DNA of 64,000 bases from Methanolobus bombayensis (lineage in GTDB: Archaea; Halobacteriota; Methanosarcinia; Methanosarcinales; Methanosarcinaceae): positions 1 to 64,000 of the forward strand of contig NZ_JAGGKD010000001.1 of assembly GCF_017873415.1 (NCBI RefSeq), written 5' to 3'. Below the pieces are notes generated by a model. It did not search any database and was not told the origin of the DNA. It saw only the letters and a list, made by a program, of their open reading frames with translations. Below are positions 7,750 to 16,761 of the stretch, piece by piece. The position numbers and the translations under genes are program-made. Position 1 is the stretch's first letter; every line of letters begins with the position of its first letter.

Positions 7750-8568
7750 TTATTCATTAGGAACCAGGTGGTCCATTACTTCTGCCATGACCCTGTGTCG
7801 TACCATATAGTCGTGTACATTTTCGGTGGCTCTTCTTATGGCATAACCATCCTCACACCATTCGATTGGCTCCGAATATTTCACTTTCATAAGTGTTAGT
7901 CCGTATTCAGCAGCAGACTCCAGTCCTTCTTCATATGATTCAGGATCAAGCATCTGAACAAGCCAGTCTTCATCCCGAACTCCGCTTCCAACCATTGTAA
8001 GTGCTGTGACTATCTTCCTGACCATGTTCCAGAGGAAACTGTTTGCCCGAATGTCAATCTTAGTAAGGGTTCCGCTTACGCGCACATCTATTCTTTCGAC
8101 ATTTCGAACAGTACTTTTGTCACCTTCTTTTGTGCAGAAATTAGCAAAATCATGCTCTCCAATAAGTATCTTTGAAGCAGATCTTATCTTTGAGATATCG
8201 TACTGCTCCCCACTCATGATATATCTGTATTTACGGCTGACTGCCCATCGTCTGGGGTCAAAATCATCTGGAACTTCTGCATGTGCCCAGGCCCATATAG
8301 AATTTGGCAATTTGGAATTAATGACTCTTGGAATAGCAAGATTAGGTTTGTCAGTATCAAAAGCCACAACCTGTTCTCTTGCATGAACTCCTGCATCTGT
8401 CCTTCCGGAACTTGAAAAACGTGCGGATTTAGGATCTTCTATGATCTCAAGCTGCGTGAGCGCATTGAACAGCTCGCCTTCTATTGTAGCCACATCCGGC
8501 TGAACCTGAGAACCATGGTAGCCTGTGCCTACATATGCTATTTTCAGAGCAACTCTCATACCATTCAC
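7750..8568 (-). CDS. truA: tRNA pseudouridine(38-40) synthase
   Basis: Converts uridines 38-40 of the tRNA anticodon arm to pseudouridine. The catalytic motif GRTDAGVHAREQVVAF (about residues 54-69) carries the nucleophilic Asp, and RANSFLWNMVRKIV (about 174-187) is the second family motif. Length 272 is normal. It lies 7 bp downstream of the membrane-anchored regulator gene on the same strand and upstream of the YgjP-type gene. The start could also be at the internal Met4 (MRVALKIAYVGTGYHG). Confidence 0.93.
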   Translation of the reverse strand: MNGMRVALKIAYVGTGYHGSQVQPDVATIEGELFNALTQLEIIEDPKSARFSSSGRTDAGVHAREQVVAFDTDKPNLAIPRVINSKLPNSIWAWAHAEVPDDFDPRRWAVSRKYRYIMSGEQYDISKIRSASKILIGEHDFANFCTKEGDKSTVRNVERIDVRVSGTLTKIDIRANSFLWNMVRKIVTALTMVGSGVRDEDWLVQMLDPESYEEGLESAAEYGLTLMKVKYSEPIEWCEDGYAIRRATENVHDYMVRHRVMAEVMDHLVPNE

Positions 8569-8575
8569 TCAGCCC

Positions 8576-9529
8576 TCATATGTTCTTTTTTCTATTATAC
8601 ATTTCTCTCACAAATAGAAGAGTAATAATAAACAGGCAACCGAAAAAGAACCAGACACTTACATGTGAAAGCAATCCGTGCATAAATGAGTCCGTAACAG
8701 CTCCTCCTGTTGCGGTCATGTTGTCTGTTACAGTGTTTGACATTGGTGCAACCTGGGTTTGATTCGTGGCTGACATGCTTTCTCTCACCATGTCTGCTCC
8801 TGCATCAGTTCCGTTTGGTGTGGAAGATGCCAGCATTTCAGGCTCTACTCCCTCAGCAGTGATTCCATCCATTTCAGCGGATTCAGTGGGCATTTCAACA
8901 GGCATCTCCTCAGCGGTGGTCTCTTCATCGTAGACTATATCAGATGCATTTGTCTCTGCGTCATATTCGTACCCTGCAAAATCCTGTACTTCAGATTCAG
9001 GCATTTCTTTGGTCATAGCTTCTACGTTTTCTCCCTCTCCGGGGACAACAGGGATATTTGCAGAGTTTGCAGAATCCTGTGCCATTTGTGGTGCAGGAGA
9101 AAACATTGAGTATCTGCTGAGGGCTTCAAGTCCTGTTGCAGCGAAAAGAGCACCAGCAACAAGGCCCAGATACTTTTTCAGCATGCTGAGTATTGATGAC
9201 CTGTCGTTTTTCATGCTTCCCGGGGCAACGACAATGAGTTTCTGGACGGGTTCGTATATTTTTACCTCTCTTCCCTTACGGCTCCATTTTGTTTCTTTCA
9301 CTTTAATGAGGTCAGCTTCAATCAGTCCGTCAAGGTTATATTTTACAGTGGTCAGTGGCATATCAAGTTTTTCAGCAACATCACTGGCAGACATTGGTTT
9401 ATCCGCAAGTATTTCCAGCATTTTCATTGCTTTCTCGTTGGAAAGCAACTGAGTGATTCTTTTGGAATCCTCGCTAAGAGGTAGAATGAGCACTTTTTCC
9501 GAACCTGTACCTTCTTCGTTATCTCCCAT
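8576..9529 (-). CDS. membrane-anchored ArsR-like winged-helix regulator
   Basis: The N-terminal domain (about 25-95) is a winged helix (EKAMKMLEILADKPMSASDV.., then DMPLTTVKYNLDGLIEADL) of the ArsR superfamily, so it should bind DNA. Two membrane segments follow (about 115-135 and 290-312). Between them is a roughly 150-residue low-complexity loop rich in Glu, Thr and Met, presumably outside the cell. The architecture suggests a one-component transmembrane regulator. An upstream ATG at 9547 lies in a GCATATAAAG element; the ATG at 9529 after AAAGGG is preferred because a TATA box (CAATATAAG) about 30 bp further up would put the transcript start between the two. Ligand and targets unknown. Confidence 0.72.
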   Translation of the reverse strand: MGDNEEGTGSEKVLILPLSEDSKRITQLLSNEKAMKMLEILADKPMSASDVAEKLDMPLTTVKYNLDGLIEADLIKVKETKWSRKGREVKIYEPVQKLIVVAPGSMKNDRSSILSMLKKYLGLVAGALFAATGLEALSRYSMFSPAPQMAQDSANSANIPVVPGEGENVEAMTKEMPESEVQDFAGYEYDAETNASDIVYDEETTAEEMPVEMPTESAEMDGITAEGVEPEMLASSTPNGTDAGADMVRESMSATNQTQVAPMSNTVTDNMTATGGAVTDSFMHGLLSHVSVWFFFGCLFIITLLFVREMYNRKKNI

Positions 9530-9669
9530 AAATCCCTTTATATGCACATTGACTTATATTGTTTCCTTTAAGTTCAATTTCGTTTGAAGTTATAACAATT
9601 TAAAATGTAACTCGAAAAGTTAAAGAATAGCAAGAACAATATGGGGTAAATTCTAGGGGCTATTACATT

Positions 9670-10737
9670 ATGATAACTAAAGAACAAATAATGGAAATTG
9701 TTGAGAATTACGACCATGACAATCTGAGCATTGCCACTGTTTGTTCTCATTCCAGTCTTCAGATATTCTATGGCGCAAGACAGGAAGGTTTCAGGACCAT
9801 AGGCATCTGTGTAAAAGAGCCACCAAGATTCTACGATGCTTTCCCTCTGGCAAAACCTGATGAATTCATTGTGGTTGACAGTTATAAAGAAATCCCTGAT
9901 ATCCTTGAAGAGCTGCGTTCAAAGAATTCTATAGTAATTCCACATGGTTCATTTGTAGAGTATATGGGTGGAGAAGCTTTCGCAGAACTTGCAATTCCAA
10001 CTTTCGGCAACAGAGCAGTTCTTGAATGGGAATCCGACAGGGAAATGGAGCGTGTATGGTTAGAAGGTGCAGGAATTGAAATGCCCCAGCTAGTCAAACC
10101 TCAGGATATCGATGGCCCTGTAATGGTCAAGTATCATGGTGCAAAAGGCGGACGTGGTTTCTTTGTTGCCAAGAACTATGAGGAATTCAAGGAACACATT
10201 GACCCTGATGAAAAATACACAGTTCAGGAATTTATAGTAGGTACAAGGTATTATCTTCATTTCTTCTATTCTCCTTTGAGGGAAGAAGGGTACAAACTAA
10301 GCAATGGTATCCTTGAGATGCTGAGCATGGACCGAAGGGTTGAGTCTAATGCGGATGAAATTTTCAGGCTTGGTTCTCCGAAGGAACTTGAAGAAGCTGA
10401 TATTATCCCGACATATGTGGTAACAGGAAATGTTCCTCTTGTTGCAAGGGAATCACTTCTTCCAAAGATCTTCAGCCTTGGAGAAAGGGTGGTTGAGCAG
10501 TCACTTGAACTGTTTGGAGGTATGATAGGTCCTTTCTGTCTTGAAACAGTTGTTACAGACAAGCTTGAGATCAAGGTCTTTGAGATATCGGCACGCATAG
10601 TTGCAGGTACCAATATCTATCTTTCAGGCTCCCCATACTCTGATCTAATAGAGCCCAACCTTTCAACAGGCAGGAGAATTGCCCAGGAGATCAAGCTGGC
10701 AAATGCTGCCGGAAAACTCGATACTATCTTATCATAA
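9670..10737 (+). CDS. purP: FAICAR synthetase PurP
   Basis: Archaeal purine enzyme that formylates AICAR using formate and ATP, in place of the folate-dependent PurH step. The 355 residues match PurP throughout: ATVCSHSSLQIFYGARQEGF near the N-terminus, IPHGSFVEYMGGE in the middle, then an ATP-grasp fold with VKYHGAKGGRGFF and EISARIVAGTNIY. The gene is monocistronic; the next gene is separate by about 65 bp. The start context is weak (no SD just upstream), but the N-terminus MITKEQIMEI is family-like. Confidence 0.93.
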   Translation: MITKEQIMEIVENYDHDNLSIATVCSHSSLQIFYGARQEGFRTIGICVKEPPRFYDAFPLAKPDEFIVVDSYKEIPDILEELRSKNSIVIPHGSFVEYMGGEAFAELAIPTFGNRAVLEWESDREMERVWLEGAGIEMPQLVKPQDIDGPVMVKYHGAKGGRGFFVAKNYEEFKEHIDPDEKYTVQEFIVGTRYYLHFFYSPLREEGYKLSNGILEMLSMDRRVESNADEIFRLGSPKELEEADIIPTYVVTGNVPLVARESLLPKIFSLGERVVEQSLELFGGMIGPFCLETVVTDKLEIKVFEISARIVAGTNIYLSGSPYSDLIEPNLSTGRRIAQEIKLANAAGKLDTILS

Positions 10738-10803
10738 TATTTTAATCTATATAGTTCCAATATTTATCCATGGTTCTTTTGAAGGGAACCATGGAGTGAT
10801 ACT

Positions 10804-12201
10804 ATTTCTGATATTAACTATGACTTTGACGTAGTTGTCGTAGGTGCCGGCCCTGCCGGACTATTTGCTGCCTATGAACTTGCCGGCAAAGGATTAGAAG
10901 TGCTTGTTGTAGATGCCGGTAAAGACATCAATGAAAGACATTGCTGTGTTTCCTCTGTTTCATCATGTAATCATTGTTCTCCATGTTCCATCTTATGTGG
11001 TGTAGGGGGAGCAGGTGCTTATTCAGATGGCACTTTAAACCTTAGGCCTGATGTTGGTGGTAACTTGGCCGAACAAACAGGTGATGTTGAGTCTGCATGG
11101 GGTATTGTGGATTATGTGGACAAGATCTATCTTAGATATGGAGCAACAACTAAAACATATTCTGCAACAGGAGAGGAAGTCGAGATACTTAAACGAAGAG
11201 CAGCTTCCGTTGGTGCAAGATTTATAGATATAAAACAACGTCATATAGGTTCTGACAATTCAGTTGCACTAATTGAATCCATGAAGAATGATCTTGAATC
11301 AAAAGGCATTTCTTTCCTGCTTGAATCCAAAGTTAAGGATCTAATTGTTGAAGATGACACCTGCGCCGGCATTATTCTGGAATACAGGCAGATTCGTTCA
11401 AAATACACTTTACTTGCACCGGGAAGGGTCGGTTATGAATGGGTAAATGATCTTGTGGACAGACATTCCATTAAATTTTCCTATAGTGGTGTTGATATTG
11501 GTGTTCGTGTGGAAGTTCCCTCGATTATCATGGACCCTGTGACACGGATCAACCATGATCCCAAATTTCACATTTATACTAAAGGTCATGATGACTTTGT
11601 CAGGACTTTTTGTACCAATGAACATGGATTTGTTGTAAAGGAAGAATATGAGGGCTTTGTTGCCACTAATGGACATTCCATGCACAGTAAAGAATCAGAG
11701 AACACCAATTTTGCTTTTCTGGTGCATGTGGAACTGACAAGGCCAATGGAAAATACCATAAAGTATGCAAGGTCTGTAGCAAAACTTGCAACAACTATCG
11801 GTGGAGGAAAACCTGTTCTGCAAAGGCTTGGTGATCTTAGGAGGGGACGCAGGTCAACTGCAGATGGGATTAAAAGAAACGCTGTCAACAACACTCTTAA
11901 GGATATTACACCGGGGGATATCTCCATGGCGATGCCTCATAGGATAGTCATGGATATCATGGAAGGTCTCGAAGTTCTTAATCAGATAATTCCCGGAGTG
12001 GATTCGGATTGTACTCTTCTCTATGCACCTGAAGTAAAGTTCTATTCCCTGAAAATAGATGTGGACAATACCATGCAAACTAACATTGGCAACCTCTTCG
12101 TTGCAGGCGATGGTGCGGGCCTGTCGCGTGACCTTATTAATTCATCTGCCACTGGAATTCTGGCAGCAAGAGGTATACTGGCTCATGTTCGGCAGAATTG
12201 A
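10804..12201 (+). CDS. FAD-dependent dehydrogenase (COG2509 family), probable ATT start
   Basis: 465 residues. The FAD-binding beta-alpha-beta (DFDVVVVGAGPAGLFAAYEL) begins at about residue 6. A Cys-rich VSSCNHCSPCSILCGVGGAG segment and GAYSDGTLNLRPDVGG follow, and the C-terminus has NLFVAGDGAGLSRDLINSSA, all typical of the COG2509 flavoproteins of unknown substrate. No in-frame ATG, GTG or TTG lies between the stop at 10780 and GTG 10900, which would cut off the FAD motif. ATT at 10804 sits 3 nt after a near-perfect SD (GGAGTGAT, 10793-10800) and gives the usual short N-terminus. The clustered cysteines could bind an Fe-S centre or metal. Confidence 0.82.
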   Translation: MSDINYDFDVVVVGAGPAGLFAAYELAGKGLEVLVVDAGKDINERHCCVSSVSSCNHCSPCSILCGVGGAGAYSDGTLNLRPDVGGNLAEQTGDVESAWGIVDYVDKIYLRYGATTKTYSATGEEVEILKRRAASVGARFIDIKQRHIGSDNSVALIESMKNDLESKGISFLLESKVKDLIVEDDTCAGIILEYRQIRSKYTLLAPGRVGYEWVNDLVDRHSIKFSYSGVDIGVRVEVPSIIMDPVTRINHDPKFHIYTKGHDDFVRTFCTNEHGFVVKEEYEGFVATNGHSMHSKESENTNFAFLVHVELTRPMENTIKYARSVAKLATTIGGGKPVLQRLGDLRRGRRSTADGIKRNAVNNTLKDITPGDISMAMPHRIVMDIMEGLEVLNQIIPGVDSDCTLLYAPEVKFYSLKIDVDNTMQTNIGNLFVAGDGAGLSRDLINSSATGILAARGILAHVRQN

Positions 12202-12485
12202 TGAAAAGAAAGAGGAACCTCGCATAATGATGGTTTGGGTGAAGTTTGGGGTATGATACATTAAAAGAATCAATGCATCAGAGGGGAATGATGTGATGAC
12301 GAAGATTCCTCTTCCACCTACATATTATTGTCCCTATATAAATTTTGTCAAACCACGTTATCCGATAACTATTATATTTTTATTTTTATTTTTATTTTCT
12401 CATCTATGATTTTTTGTTCTTTTTCTTTTGATTATTTAAAACAAAATCAAAAATAATATATGTTTTTACTAAGTTTTCTTGTATC
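12202..12485. other. AT-rich intergenic region, 284 bp
   Basis: No supported gene. It holds T-rich runs (TTTTTATTTTTATTTTTATTTT, about 12367-12389, an A-free T5A repeat) that would work as U-tract terminators for the flavoprotein gene, and an AT-rich promoter region before the HerA-like gene (AATAATATATG at about 12451). Confidence 0.4.
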
Positions 12486-13742
12486 ATGTCGGTTTCTTTA
12501 AATGCAGGTATTTCAAAACAACAGTATATTCTTGGTGGAAATGGCGAAGATGTTCTTCTTTATCTTGGAAGGTATCTTGCAAGAGACCGCTCTTACGGAT
12601 CTCATGTGTCACTGGATGTTAACAAACCCCATGCATTGTTCATTGCAGGTAAAAGAGGGTATGGTAAATCTTACACAATGGCAGTGTTGATGGAAGGTCT
12701 GATGATGCTTCCTGATGAGTTCAAAAATGACATCTCTTCTGTTGTTATCGACACAATGGGAATTTTCTGGACACTTAACAAATCTAACATACCCCAGGAA
12801 GAGCAGGTAATTGAATGGGGACTTGATGTGGCCGGATTTGATGTTGATGTCTTTGTACCTGCAGGCAACCTCATCTCCTATGAGAAAAGAAATATCAGTG
12901 TCAGACCTCTTTCTCTTTCCATATCCCGGATGGATGGATATGAATGGTGCAAACTCTTTGGAATAGAAACAGTCTCTTCTTCCGGTGTTCTTTTGATAAG
13001 GATTATAGATGAACTACAAGATAAAGGTACATTTTCGTTTGAAGATGTCCTGGATTCTGTAATGAAAGATGAACGCTCGGATCCTGTTGCTAAAGCTGCT
13101 GTTGAAAATTATATCAGGACAGCCTCTTCATGGGGTATATTTGCAGAAAAAGGTGCAGGCATTGAAGAACTGGTAAAAAGAGGTTCTACATCGGTAATCG
13201 ATATCAGCACCATAAGAAGTGCACCTGTCAGGTCTGCACTTGTCAGTTCTATTTCCCGCAGTATCTATCATATGAGGCTGGAAGCAAGGCGTTCGTATGA
13301 AAGAAAAATGATGGGTGATAACTCTGTTGAAAAAGGAATTCCTATGGTCTGGATGTTTATCGATGAGGCTCAACAGTTTCTGCCCGCACAGGGTGAAACT
13401 CTTGCATCTGATTTGTTGCTGAATGAGTGGCTAAAACAGGGTCGTCAACCCGGTCTTTCTCTTGTTCTTGCAACACAACGGCCAGCTTCTATTCATCCTG
13501 ATGTACTTTCACAATCCGATCTTGTAATTTGCCATCGTCTCACTTCCCGGGACGACATCAATGTTCTTGAATCCGTCAGGCCCACCTATATGAAGGATAA
13601 CTTTGGTGATTCCATTATGAAAATGGGTTCTGAGAAAGGTGTTGCATTTGTAGTGGATGACAATACGGAAGCAGCACATATTATCAGGATGAGGCCACGT
13701 CTTAGCTGGCATGGAGGAGACGATCCATCTGTCATTCAATAA
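12486..13742 (+). CDS. HerA/FtsK-like ATPase (DUF87 family)
   Basis: 418 residues. Walker A is FIAGKRGYGKSYTM (about 55-68); Walker B is MVWMFIDEAQQFLP (about 286-299), followed by a sensor-like LVLATQRPASIHPDVL and an arginine-rich LTSRDDINVL. This is the HerA-type hexameric DNA translocase core. An N-terminal beta-barrel (HAS) domain is reduced to about 50 residues with GSHVSLDVNKPHALF. No NurA nuclease is adjacent, so it is either a stand-alone HerA paralogue or works with a partner elsewhere. Flanked by AT-rich spacers; probably monocistronic. Confidence 0.82.
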   Translation: MSVSLNAGISKQQYILGGNGEDVLLYLGRYLARDRSYGSHVSLDVNKPHALFIAGKRGYGKSYTMAVLMEGLMMLPDEFKNDISSVVIDTMGIFWTLNKSNIPQEEQVIEWGLDVAGFDVDVFVPAGNLISYEKRNISVRPLSLSISRMDGYEWCKLFGIETVSSSGVLLIRIIDELQDKGTFSFEDVLDSVMKDERSDPVAKAAVENYIRTASSWGIFAEKGAGIEELVKRGSTSVIDISTIRSAPVRSALVSSISRSIYHMRLEARRSYERKMMGDNSVEKGIPMVWMFIDEAQQFLPAQGETLASDLLLNEWLKQGRQPGLSLVLATQRPASIHPDVLSQSDLVICHRLTSRDDINVLESVRPTYMKDNFGDSIMKMGSEKGVAFVVDDNTEAAHIIRMRPRLSWHGGDDPSVIQ

Positions 13743-13987
13743 TACTTGCTTTGCAGATTCTGCATAAATAAAGACATAAATTATCGGAATATTCAGATAA
13801 ATTATATATTATCTTAAAAGATTATTTTGTGTAAATCAATATGTAAATTCATGCAGAAAACAAGCACAGAAACTAATTCGTACTATGATTTATACAATAT
13901 TCATAGATTGTAACCTGAAATATACACACTCTGTGTAAACTGTTTTTAATTATTTTCTGTAAATTCATTATACAATTAAGTGATTTG
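13743..13987 (+). promoter_or_regulatory. abl upstream region with repeated TGTAAA elements
   Basis: This 245-bp leader has no gene. TGTAAA occurs at 13830, 13842, 13934 and 13958; two copies extend to the 11-mer TGTAAATTCAT (13842-13852 and 13958-13968). A TATA-like AATTATATATTATC is at about 13800. In related methanogens abl genes are induced by salt. Whether these repeats mediate that is inference. Confidence 0.35.
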
Positions 13988-15301
13988 ATGCAATTATACG
14001 AAAGCAGGCAGCAAAACATTGTAGATAGAATAGACTCCGAAGAACCTCTTGCAAAATGGAATGACTGGAAGTGGCAGTTAAAACACTCAGTTAATGATAT
14101 CGATACATTTGAGACCCTTCTTGACATTAAATTTGAAGCTGAAGAGAGGGAATCATTAATCAAAACACTTGAAAAGTTTCCATTGTCCATTACACCTTAC
14201 TACTTATCTCTTATAGAAGTGGAAGATTTCAGAAACGATCCGATCTTCATGCAATCTTTCCCTTCACCACAGGAGCTTATAGTATCCTGTGATGAAATGG
14301 CAGATCCCCTGAGTGAAGACCACGACAGTCCTGTTCCGGGAATCACTCACAGGTATCCTGACAGGGTGCTATTCCACATAAGTAATGTTTGTTCAATGTA
14401 TTGCAGACATTGTACCAGAAAACGAAAAGTAGGTGATGTGGATTCTATTCCTGATAAGGATGAAGTCCTTAAGGGAATTGAGTACATAGCTAATAATCCT
14501 CAGGTAAGGGATGTGCTCCTGTCTGGTGGTGATCCTTTGATGCTCTCTGATGAATATCTGGACTGGATCCTCACTAAATTACGTGAGATCCCGCATGTTG
14601 AGGTAATAAGAATTGGTAGCAGAATGCCGGTGGTTTTACCATACAGAATTACGGACAACCTTGTAAATGTACTGAAAAAGCACCACCCTGTATGGCTTAA
14701 CACTCATTTCAATCATCCTCGTGAAGTTACAAAATCTTCAAAGGAAGCTCTCAGGAAGCTTGCAGATGCAGGTGTTCCCTTGGGTAATCAGACAGTGCTT
14801 CTTGCAGGTGTGAATGACTGTTACAGAATATTAAAGAAACTCTTCCATAAACTGGTTCAAAATCGTGTAAGGCCTTATTATCTGTATCAATGTGACCTTT
14901 CTGAAGGTCTGACGCATTTCAGGACATCTGTTGGTAAAGGTATTGAGGTCATGGAACACCTTATTGGTCATACAAGTGGTTTTGCAATCCCTTCCTACGT
15001 AATCGATGCTCCGGGAGGCGGAGGTAAAATCCCTGTAATGCCGAATTATCTGCTATCCTGGTCAACTAATAAGGTAATACTGAGGAACTATGAAGGTGTG
15101 ATTACCACTTATGCAGAACCTGATTCATATGAGGCTGTTTATTGTGACCGTGAATGCGATGACTGCAAGTTGCACCTGAAACTTGATGAGGCTCAGGAGT
15201 TCAAATCAGTTGGAATAGCCAAACTGCTTTCCGATTACGAAGAAGCGACCAGTCTTGTACCAGAAGATACTGAACGTATGGGGAGAAGGAACGTTGAGTG
15301 A
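13988..15301 (+). CDS. ablA: lysine 2,3-aminomutase
   Basis: Radical-SAM, PLP-dependent enzyme converting L-alpha-lysine to L-beta-lysine, the first step to the osmolyte N-epsilon-acetyl-beta-lysine. Counted from TTG 13985, Cys136, Cys140 and Cys143 (CSMYCRHC) bind the [4Fe-4S] cluster, and Lys348 in APGGGGKIP binds PLP. The C-terminal DREYCDDC-like Cys cluster ([10 protein letters not shown], about 383-392) matches the metal-binding tail of the family. ATG 13988 follows AAGTGAT; TTG 13985 is an alternative. Overlaps ablB by 8 bp, so translation is coupled. Confidence 0.96.
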   Translation: MQLYESRQQNIVDRIDSEEPLAKWNDWKWQLKHSVNDIDTFETLLDIKFEAEERESLIKTLEKFPLSITPYYLSLIEVEDFRNDPIFMQSFPSPQELIVSCDEMADPLSEDHDSPVPGITHRYPDRVLFHISNVCSMYCRHCTRKRKVGDVDSIPDKDEVLKGIEYIANNPQVRDVLLSGGDPLMLSDEYLDWILTKLREIPHVEVIRIGSRMPVVLPYRITDNLVNVLKKHHPVWLNTHFNHPREVTKSSKEALRKLADAGVPLGNQTVLLAGVNDCYRILKKLFHKLVQNRVRPYYLYQCDLSEGLTHFRTSVGKGIEVMEHLIGHTSGFAIPSYVIDAPGGGGKIPVMPNYLLSWSTNKVILRNYEGVITTYAEPDSYEAVYCDRECDDCKLHLKLDEAQEFKSVGIAKLLSDYEEATSLVPEDTERMGRRNVE

Positions 15302-16127
15302 TCAGGTCCTTAAGATAGGTAAATCCGTCATCCAGCATGGTCCTTTTAATGATCGTGTTTATCTGATGAAACTTTCACCTCACGACTATGGGGAGGTACC
15401 TCTTGAGATAGAGAAGATGGCCAAATCCTGTGATTATTCAAAGATATTCTCAAAGATACCATCCTCTGCAAAGGACTATTTTCAGGAGCTGGGGCATGTT
15501 GAGGAAGCTACTGTTCCGGGAATGTATAATGGAACTGAAGATGCCAGTTTTATGGCTAAGTTCCTTTCCACGGAACGTGAAAATGAAAAAGATCCGGCTG
15601 AACTCAAAGAAGTCCTCGATACTGCTCTTTCAAAGTTTGATCGTTCCAAAGAGGTGAAACTTGAAGATGATGAAGAGTGTTCTATCTGTGATGAAAGTGA
15701 AGTAAGGGAGATGGCAGAAATATATGCCAGTGTATTTTCAAGCTATCCGTTTCCAATACAGGTCCCTGAATATCTTCTTAGCACCATGCAGGAGAACCTT
15801 GTCTATTTTGGTATTAGAAAAGCCGGCAAACTTATTGCAGTATCATCCTGCGAAATGGATGTTGATAACAGCAATGTTGAGATGACCGATTTTGCCACTC
15901 TTCCTGAATATCGGGGAAGAGGTTATTCGTACTATCTTTTGACAAAGATGGAAGAAAAGATGTGTGAAATGGGTATCAAAACGGCATATACGATTGCAAG
16001 AGCAAAGTCATATGGGATGAACACTGTGTTTTCGCGCAATTCATATTCGTATGCAGGAACTCTTGTTAATAACACAAATATTTCCGGCTCCATCGAAAGT
16101 ATGAATATCTGGCACAAAAAGCTCTGA
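15294..16127 (+). CDS. ablB: beta-lysine N6-acetyltransferase
   Basis: GNAT enzyme that acetylates beta-lysine to the compatible solute N-epsilon-acetyl-beta-lysine. The GNAT core is in the C-terminal half: [10 protein letters not shown]-type beta strands, then the acetyl-CoA loop [15 protein letters not shown] (about 209-223) and an [13 protein letters not shown] segment. TTG 15294 is chosen over the upstream TTG 15255 because GGAGAAGGA lies 4 nt before it and the product ([18 protein letters not shown]) matches AblB N-termini. Overlaps the ablA stop (TTGAGTGA) and ends one base before the convergent lrp-type gene. Confidence 0.93.
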   Translation: MSDQVLKIGKSVIQHGPFNDRVYLMKLSPHDYGEVPLEIEKMAKSCDYSKIFSKIPSSAKDYFQELGHVEEATVPGMYNGTEDASFMAKFLSTERENEKDPAELKEVLDTALSKFDRSKEVKLEDDEECSICDESEVREMAEIYASVFSSYPFPIQVPEYLLSTMQENLVYFGIRKAGKLIAVSSCEMDVDNSNVEMTDFATLPEYRGRGYSYYLLTKMEEKMCEMGIKTAYTIARAKSYGMNTVFSRNSYSYAGTLVNNTNISGSIESMNIWHKKL

Positions 16128-16619
16128 TCATATGTGATAGATGCTGTCCTTGATACTTTTTGTCACTATCTCGACACTGTAGTTCTGGACAGGTATCTCG
16201 TATAAAAGACGGTTGTTTATAAAACTGGTAAGTTCTTCCTCATCGTCAAAAAGTCCGAATGCTTTAATGGAATATTGGCCTGTTGTCTGGTATATCTTAG
16301 TGAACTCGTCCAATAGCATCAGTTTTTTGATGCTCTCTTTTGTCTTTTTTGGTTCCATTTCCAGATTGAATATGGCAAAGGTACTTTTTCCAAATTTTTT
16401 TGGGTTCAATAGTAAAGTATAATTCTTTATATAGCCTTCATCTTCCAGTTTCTCAAGCCTGTATCTAACTCCGTTCTCACTTAAACCAACTTCTTTTGCT
16501 ATCTCTGAGATCGGTGTTCTGGCTCCCTCTTGCAGAATGGATAAAATTAACTGATCCTTTTTGCTGACCATTATCTTAAATTTGGGGTTGCTACTATTAA
16601 TGATTTCTGTTATAGTCAA
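16128..16619 (-). CDS. Lrp/AsnC family transcriptional regulator
   Basis: 163 residues. The N-terminal HTH (ILSILQEGARTPISEIAKEVGLSENGVRYRLEKLEDEGYI, about 27-66) is the classical Lrp domain. The C-terminal part (about 75-155) has the alpha/beta RAM-like effector fold, with the pattern YQTTGQYSIKAFGLF. The gene is divergent from leuDB with a 142-bp spacer that contains a palindrome, and it converges on ablB with zero spacing. Control of leuDB and itself, with leucine or lysine as a possible ligand, is inferred from position only. Confidence 0.9.
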   Translation of the reverse strand: MTITEIINSSNPKFKIMVSKKDQLILSILQEGARTPISEIAKEVGLSENGVRYRLEKLEDEGYIKNYTLLLNPKKFGKSTFAIFNLEMEPKKTKESIKKLMLLDEFTKIYQTTGQYSIKAFGLFDDEEELTSFINNRLLYEIPVQNYSVEIVTKSIKDSIYHI

Positions 16620-16726
16620 TTACAGCATCTGCAAACCTCACTATACAAAGTATTTATATTATTTGCAGTTTGGCAGTAGTATTATTTAGTATGATGATAT
16701 CTAAGGTATAGTTTCAATTTCATTAA

Positions 16727-16738
16727 TGATAATTATCA
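16727..16738. promoter_or_regulatory. palindrome between lrp-type gene and leuDB
   Basis: Perfect 12-bp palindrome TGATAATTATCA, flanked by further TTAA symmetry, 24 bp before the leuD start. Lrp-type proteins bind AT-rich dyads of this kind, and the regulator gene is divergently adjacent. Binding is inferred. Confidence 0.4.
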
Positions 16739-16761
16739 ATTAATACTAATTAGGTGTAAAT

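Noticed and set aside
8006-8386. 126-codon frame on the + strand within truA
   Set aside because: It is the antisense shadow of truA, which has full family motifs; the + frame has no SD and no domain-like composition.
13830-13968. The TGTAAA repeats as BirA-type operators
   Set aside because: They are direct, not inverted, and lack the GGTT partner at the 14-16 bp spacing.
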